NCBI GenBank assembly: GCA_028699855.1 | Contig: JAQVTV010000006.1 | Coordinates: forward strand, 1-18,595 | DNA length: 18,595 nucleotides | Direction of reading: 5' to 3' | Source: Candidatus Izemoplasmatales bacterium | GTDB taxonomy: Bacteria > Bacillota_I > Bacilli_A > Izemoplasmatales > Hujiaoplasmataceae | Shown here: positions 15,072-18,595 of the stretch, piece after piece | How the letters are laid out: the number at the start of each line of letters is the position of its first letter | Position numbering within the stretch: the stretch's first letter is position 1 | Program-made: the position numbers and the translations under genes | The notes under the pieces: generated by a model | Database searches by the model: none | Seen by the model: only the letters and a program-made list of their open reading frames with translations | Told to the model about the DNA's origin: nothing

Positions 15072-15726
15072 TCCATCGCTAAACCATGCCATCTACGTGG
15101 CAATTGTCCCGGAAGGCCGTTCGCACAAAGTCATCAAATGCGCGAGATTACACGGGCTCAGCGGCGCAACGGTTTTTCAAGGAATCGGCAGTTCCTGTCG
15201 CGGTCTTCTTCACTTTTTCGGACTCGATAATGTCCATCGGGACATCATCATGATGATCGGAGATCTTGTGTCGGGGACATCTGCGATGCATCACATCGCA
15301 GAGAAACTCCAGATGCACAAATCCAACCACGGTATCATTTATTCATCTTTGTTATCATGCGTCTATGGCTGTTCGACGCTCGAATCCCCTTCCAAAGGAG
15401 TGACATCTCATATGAGTAAGTATCAGGCTATCTATACCGTTATCGATAAAGGCAAGGCAGAACTTGTGATTGACGCTGCCGCCAAAGCTGGCGCAAACGG
15501 CGGAACCGTCATCAATGCCAGAGGCTCGGGGATTCACGAACGCGAAACGCTCTTCAGTATGTCGATCGAGCCCGAGAAGGAACTCGTCCTTGTCATTGCC
15601 CAAGTAGAAATCGTACCCGCAATATGCGCAAAGATCCGCGAGGAACTCCACATCGATGATCCAGGCATGGGTATCATTTTCGTCCAGGATATCCATGAAG
15701 TCATGGGTCTCTATTCACCTCAATAA
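15064..15726 (+). CDS. Tandem-domain PII-like regulatory protein
   Basis: A 220-aa protein holding two PII-like domains in one chain. Domain 1 (about 8-105) has GATVFQGIGS at 34-43. Domain 2 (about 118-217) has GANGGTVINARGSG at 143-156 and the PII ending DPGMGIIFVQDIHEVMGLY at 199-217. PII proteins are trimeric sensors of ATP/ADP and metabolites that bind enzymes and transporters. The T-loop region of domain 2 (GSGIHERETLF) lacks the uridylylated tyrosine of GlnB/GlnK. Domain 1 ends with a cysteine-containing stretch (C99, C103). The start at 15064 has GGAGGTGAAAAGGA upstream and overlaps the DUF1538 gene by 8 nt, suggesting that it regulates that membrane protein. An internal ATG at 15412 with a GGAG upstream could give domain 2 alone. 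Confidence 0.9.
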   Translation: MHSPSLNHAIYVAIVPEGRSHKVIKCARLHGLSGATVFQGIGSSCRGLLHFFGLDNVHRDIIMMIGDLVSGTSAMHHIAEKLQMHKSNHGIIYSSLLSCVYGCSTLESPSKGVTSHMSKYQAIYTVIDKGKAELVIDAAAKAGANGGTVINARGSGIHERETLFSMSIEPEKELVLVIAQVEIVPAICAKIREELHIDDPGMGIIFVQDIHEVMGLYSPQ

Positions 15727-15748
15727 GTCGTGATTGACGATACTCTTC

Positions 15749-15778
15749 ACCTTCCGCATCACCGCGGAAGGTTTTTTT
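15749..15778 (+). terminator. Rho-independent terminator of the DUF1538-PII operon
   Basis: Perfect 9-bp stem ACCTTCCGC/GCGGAAGGT, a 6-nt loop and seven T (the last stem base is the first T). Confidence 0.95.
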
Positions 15779-15801
15779 GCGCATCTCAATTCCTGACATA
15801 T

Positions 15802-15835
15802 AAAAACCGGGATCAAAACAATGTTTTGACCCCGG
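15802..15835 (-). terminator. Rho-independent terminator of the heliorhodopsin gene
   Basis: Minus-strand hairpin: CCGGG and TCAAAAC arms (one internal mismatch) pair across a 3-nt loop and are followed by TTTTT. It stands back to back with the convergent terminator at 15749-15778. Confidence 0.9.
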
Positions 15836-15881
15836 CCGATAATGATGCATGTTCAATTCTACATGAATAAATGGGTGTCGT

Positions 15882-16670
15882 TTATCCGGTCGGTGACATC
15901 ACGCCGAAGAGGACGAGCCATGCGAGAACAGACTTGGCAACCAAACTCAAAATGATGTAGCCACGTTCGCCATAGAGATAGTTCGCCCATTTCCCTTTTT
16001 TCAGATACTGCAAAATCATGTTGATTGGGAAGAGGTTGAAGAAAACGAAATAGGTCCCGACAATCGCATAGACGAACCAGGGTACTTCTGCCGGTGAGGC
16101 ATTACCGAAACCGTACAGGACAATCACGACCCATGGAGCGATGCCAGCGATGGAGCCGAAGACAAATGGGCTCCAGTCGGTTTTTTCTTTCCCGACATTA
16201 ATCTTTTCCATCAACAGTCCGAACAAGTTCATCGATGCATTGACAACGAAGATGACGATCAGCGCGCCGATGTCGGTGACACCGAACAATGCGGCAATCA
16301 GGATGATCATCAATGAAGATGACAATGCATATTCGTACCAACGGAACTGATTGATCCCTTTGGCCAAGTCGCGGTTATAGATGCGGTTTGCGGCGTTGGG
16401 GATGCTGATGATGAAGTGGGCCAAGGCGGATAGTAACAAAAATGCCGAAACCAAGATGCCGAATGGCAACAGAAACATCTCTTCCTGAACGTTCACAAGT
16501 CCCGGTATTGTGATATCAAATTCAAAGAAGTTGGAAACGACACGTGGCTTGAACGCCTGGATTTTATCCCAAGTCAATGAAAGGTACAGCATCATTGATC
16601 CTTGAATAAAATGCAACAAGCCCATCAACAGATTGAAACGTCGTAATCGAGGATACGTGATTTCTTTCAT
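15882..16670 (-). CDS. Heliorhodopsin
   Basis: A 262-aa seven-helix retinal protein of the heliorhodopsin family, which has inverted membrane topology compared with type-1 rhodopsins and no established ion-pumping activity. The hallmark blocks are present: RWYEYALSSSLMIILIA with counterion E113, DIGALIVIFVVNASMNLFG, and LSLVAKSVLAW with the retinal Schiff-base lysine K246 and S242 four residues before it. H20 and H85 match the conserved histidines of helices 1 and 2. It has no extra domain and normal length. The ATG at 16670 follows AAGGAGG. It is a single-gene unit with its own extended -10 promoter and terminator. No retinal-synthesis gene (blh or crt) is in the window. Family assignment is firm; physiological role is not known from the sequence. 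Confidence 0.96.
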   Translation of the reverse strand: MKEITYPRLRRFNLLMGLLHFIQGSMMLYLSLTWDKIQAFKPRVVSNFFEFDITIPGLVNVQEEMFLLPFGILVSAFLLLSALAHFIISIPNAANRIYNRDLAKGINQFRWYEYALSSSLMIILIAALFGVTDIGALIVIFVVNASMNLFGLLMEKINVGKEKTDWSPFVFGSIAGIAPWVVIVLYGFGNASPAEVPWFVYAIVGTYFVFFNLFPINMILQYLKKGKWANYLYGERGYIILSLVAKSVLAWLVLFGVMSPTG

Positions 16671-16702
16671 ATTGAGCCTCCTTTATTGATAAATCTGTGT
16701 TT

Positions 16703-16711
16703 ATTATAACA
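16703..16711 (-). promoter_or_regulatory. Extended -10 promoter of the heliorhodopsin gene
   Basis: TGTTATAAT on the minus strand is a perfect extended -10 (TGn-TATAAT). The -35 region, TTTATG at 17 bp, is poor. It lies about 33 bp before the start codon. Confidence 0.7.
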
Positions 16712-16772
16712 AATGTTTCATATCTCATAAAGGACCCTGATTAAAAATGATTCAGAATCGCATCTTATCAGC

Positions 16773-16800
16773 AAATAAAAGTGAGACCGGGAGGTCTCAC
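16773..16800 (-). terminator. Terminator after dnaJ
   Basis: Perfect 8-bp stem GTGAGACC/GGTCTCAC with a 4-nt loop, followed on the minus strand by TTTTATTTG, a rather weak T-tract. Directly after the dnaJ stop. Confidence 0.8.
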
Positions 16801-16803
16801 AGG

Positions 16804-17916
16804 CTATTTCTTGAAATTGTCCTTAAAACGATTCCACATGGATTTGGATTGTGACGCATCCTCCACCTTGAGCAATTGTTCGAATAACCGCCGTTGTTCA
16901 TTGGTCAACTTGGTGGGTGTGACGACAGTCACGATGACATGTTGATCGCCTTTCATCTTGGTACGTACGTTGGGTGCCCCCTTGCCTTTGATGCGGAACT
17001 TCGCATCATTTTGCGTGCCTTGCGGGATTTTCAACAGCACTTTTCCGTAGACGGTCGGTACTTCGATTTCCGCACCGAGCGCCGCTTGGGCAAAGGTGAT
17101 GGGAATGTTGATGATGATGTCATCGCCTTCACGGACGAAGGTATCCGATGGTTTGACTTCGAAGACGATGTAGAGGTCGCCGCTGGAGCCGCCCATCGCG
17201 CCCTTGTTGCCAAAACCTTCGAGGCGGATCTGTTGCCCGGTTTCAATACCTTCGGGCACTTTGATTTCCACTTCTTTATTGATGCGTTCCACGCCTTCGC
17301 CATTACAGTTGTTGCACTTGACGCGAATCTCTTTCCCGGTGCCACCACATACGGGACACGTGGTGCGGGTTTGAGTTCTACCAAACAGCGTCTGCGTTTC
17401 CATGACGACGCTGCCGCTACCGCGACAACGACTGCATGTATGGATATCTTTGCTTGAAGCAGCTCCGCTTCCGTGACACACATGGCATTCTTCATAGATC
17501 GGCACGCGAATCTTCTCGCGCTTTCCAAAGATGGATTCTTCGAAGGTCACCGCCATGCGTTTTTGGATATCCGAACCCTTGCGCGGCCGATTTGCTTTCT
17601 GGCTTCCTCGAGGTTGACCGCCAAAAAACGCTGAAAAAATATCACCGAAGTCAAAGCCTTCGAAACCACCGCCAAACCCTTGTCCAAAACCACCGTTGGC
17701 GGCTTGATGTCCGAACTGGTCGTATTGTGCCCTTTTGGTTTGGTCGGACAACACATCATAAGCTTCTTGAACTTCTTTGAATTTGGCTTCAGCGTCTTTC
17801 TCTTTCGAGACATCGGGATGATATTTTTTCGCCAAAAGGCGGTATGCTTTTTTGATTTCATCTTCGCTAGCGCTTTTATTCACGCCTAAAACCTCGTAAT
17901 AATCGCGTTTATCCAT
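16804..17916 (-). CDS. dnaJ: Chaperone DnaJ (Hsp40)
   Basis: Co-chaperone that delivers unfolded substrates to DnaK and stimulates its ATPase. The full type-I layout is present in 370 aa: J domain with HPD at 33-35, Gly/Phe-rich linker (about 74-100), four zinc-finger CxxCxGxG repeats (C144/C147, C161/C164, C187/C190, C201/C204), and the two C-terminal substrate-binding domains. The fourth repeat reads CNNCNGEG, a normal variant. The ATG at 17916 has GAGG upstream. It follows dnaK by 58 nt, with a small hairpin in the gap. Confidence 0.98.
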   Translation of the reverse strand: MDKRDYYEVLGVNKSASEDEIKKAYRLLAKKYHPDVSKEKDAEAKFKEVQEAYDVLSDQTKRAQYDQFGHQAANGGFGQGFGGGFEGFDFGDIFSAFFGGQPRGSQKANRPRKGSDIQKRMAVTFEESIFGKREKIRVPIYEECHVCHGSGAASSKDIHTCSRCRGSGSVVMETQTLFGRTQTRTTCPVCGGTGKEIRVKCNNCNGEGVERINKEVEIKVPEGIETGQQIRLEGFGNKGAMGGSSGDLYIVFEVKPSDTFVREGDDIIINIPITFAQAALGAEIEVPTVYGKVLLKIPQGTQNDAKFRIKGKGAPNVRTKMKGDQHVIVTVVTPTKLTNEQRRLFEQLLKVEDASQSKSMWNRFKDNFKK

Positions 17917-17937
17917 GGGGTCGCCTCGCTAATAGGA

Positions 17938-17961
17938 CAAAAAGCAGTTTCCTGCTTTTTG
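17938..17961 (-). terminator. Intercistronic hairpin between dnaK and dnaJ
   Basis: Perfect 10-bp stem CAAAAAGCAG/CTGCTTTTTG with a 4-nt loop. On the minus strand the T-run is inside the stem, so it is at best a partial terminator; it could lower dnaJ relative to dnaK or stabilise the dnaK mRNA 3' end. Confidence 0.55.
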
Positions 17962-17974
17962 TGAATCTAATGAA

Positions 17975-18595
17975 TTATACTTCCTTGTAATCTGCATCGA
18001 AGACTTCGTCGTCATTTCCGTCGGAATTGTTGCCACCATCGGAATCAGATCCTGATTGAGACTGTTCTTTATAGACGCGTTCGGCAAGTGCCTGTGCTGT
18101 CTTTTCGAGGTCATCCTTGAGGTTTTTGATTTCATCGAGATCGTCGCCTTTGAGTGCTTTCTCCAAGGCTTTGATTTTGGCTTCGGCATCCTGCTTCTCC
18201 GAATCGGTGACTTTGTCGCCGAGATCTTTGACCGCTTTTTGCGTCATGAAGATCATTTGATCCGCTTCATTCCTCAAATCGGCCTCTTCACGTTTTTTCT
18301 TGTCCGCTTCGGCATTTTCTTCCGCTTCGCGAACCAAACGATCGATTTCCTCTTCACTCATGGCCGAGCCGCTTTGGATGGTGATCGAATTGGCTTTACC
18401 CGTGGCTACGTTTTTCGCGGAAACGTTGACGATGCCGTTGGCATCGATGTCAAATTTCACTTCGATTTGCGGCACGCCACGCGGTTCGGGTGGAATATCC
18501 GTTAATTTGAAAGATCCGAGTGTTTTATTACCCTTGGCCATCGAACGCTCACCTTGAAGGACATGGATGTCGACGGTAGGTTGATTGTCTGCGGC
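17975..18595 (-). CDS. dnaK: Chaperone DnaK (Hsp70), C-terminal part
   Basis: The last 206 codons of dnaK; the gene continues past the right edge. The frame is open to 18595 and reads [20 protein letters not shown] at the window edge, the substrate-binding beta domain of Hsp70. It then has [20 protein letters not shown] and [19 protein letters not shown], followed by the helical lid. It ends with the acidic, Gly/Ser-rich tail ([19 protein letters not shown]) typical of bacterial DnaK. The ATPase domain and any upstream hrcA-grpE are outside the window. Confidence 0.98.
   Translation of the reverse strand, partial: AADNQPTVDIHVLQGERSMAKGNKTLGSFKLTDIPPEPRGVPQIEVKFDIDANGIVNVSAKNVATGKANSITIQSGSAMSEEEIDRLVREAEENAEADKKKREEADLRNEADQMIFMTQKAVKDLGDKVTDSEKQDAEAKIKALEKALKGDDLDEIKNLKDDLEKTAQALAERVYKEQSQSGSDSDGGNNSDGNDDEVFDADYKEV

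Overview
The window suggests a low-to-moderate GC, monoderm bacterium of the Bacillota/Mycoplasmatota kind. Evidence: AGGAGG-type ribosome binding sites, sigma-A promoters of the TTGACA/TATAAT type, many hairpin-plus-T terminators, a dnaK-dnaJ pair, and rsmE-mtaB, which in Bacillota normally sit just downstream of dnaJ. TGA is used as a stop (rsmE, jetA, jetB, tldD), so this is not a code-4 mycoplasma. An environmental Acholeplasma/Izemoplasma-like or clostridial lineage fits, but that is inference.

Layout, left to right. (1) 1-1436, minus strand: mtaB, which carries an in-frame TAA and runs off the window edge, and rsmE. (2) 1499-7212, minus: a four-gene operon, padR-jetA-jetB-jetC, encoding a PadR repressor and a MukFEB-like (Wadjet/Mks) SMC complex. 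It has a strong promoter with phased operator dyads and its own terminator, but no jetD nuclease gene. (3) 7238-9999, minus: the tldD-tldE metalloprotease pair with terminator. (4) 10115-11499, plus: a single-gene unit for an HxxxDG acyltransferase of the alcohol acetyltransferase/condensation superfamily. (5) 11538-13537: a complete, exactly 2,000-bp IS1634-family insertion sequence flanked by a perfect 55-bp direct repeat. (6) 13564-15778, plus: a DUF1538 membrane protein overlapping a tandem-domain PII protein. (7) 15802-16711, minus: a heliorhodopsin. (8) 16773-18595, minus: dnaJ and the 3' part of dnaK.

How it fits together. The chaperone genes at the right and rsmE-mtaB at the left share a strand and are often contiguous in relatives (dnaK-dnaJ-prmA-rsmE-mtaB). 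Here about 15 kb of accessory units, each with its own promoter and terminator, lies between them and prmA is not seen. The most notable contents are the JetD-less SMC operon with its operator array, the heliorhodopsin beside the heat-shock genes, the DUF1538/tandem-PII pair, and an IS whose long target duplication left the terminator on one side and the promoter on the other intact.

No tRNA, rRNA or CRISPR array was seen. Apart from the subterminal regions of the IS, no gene-free stretch exceeds 300 bases.
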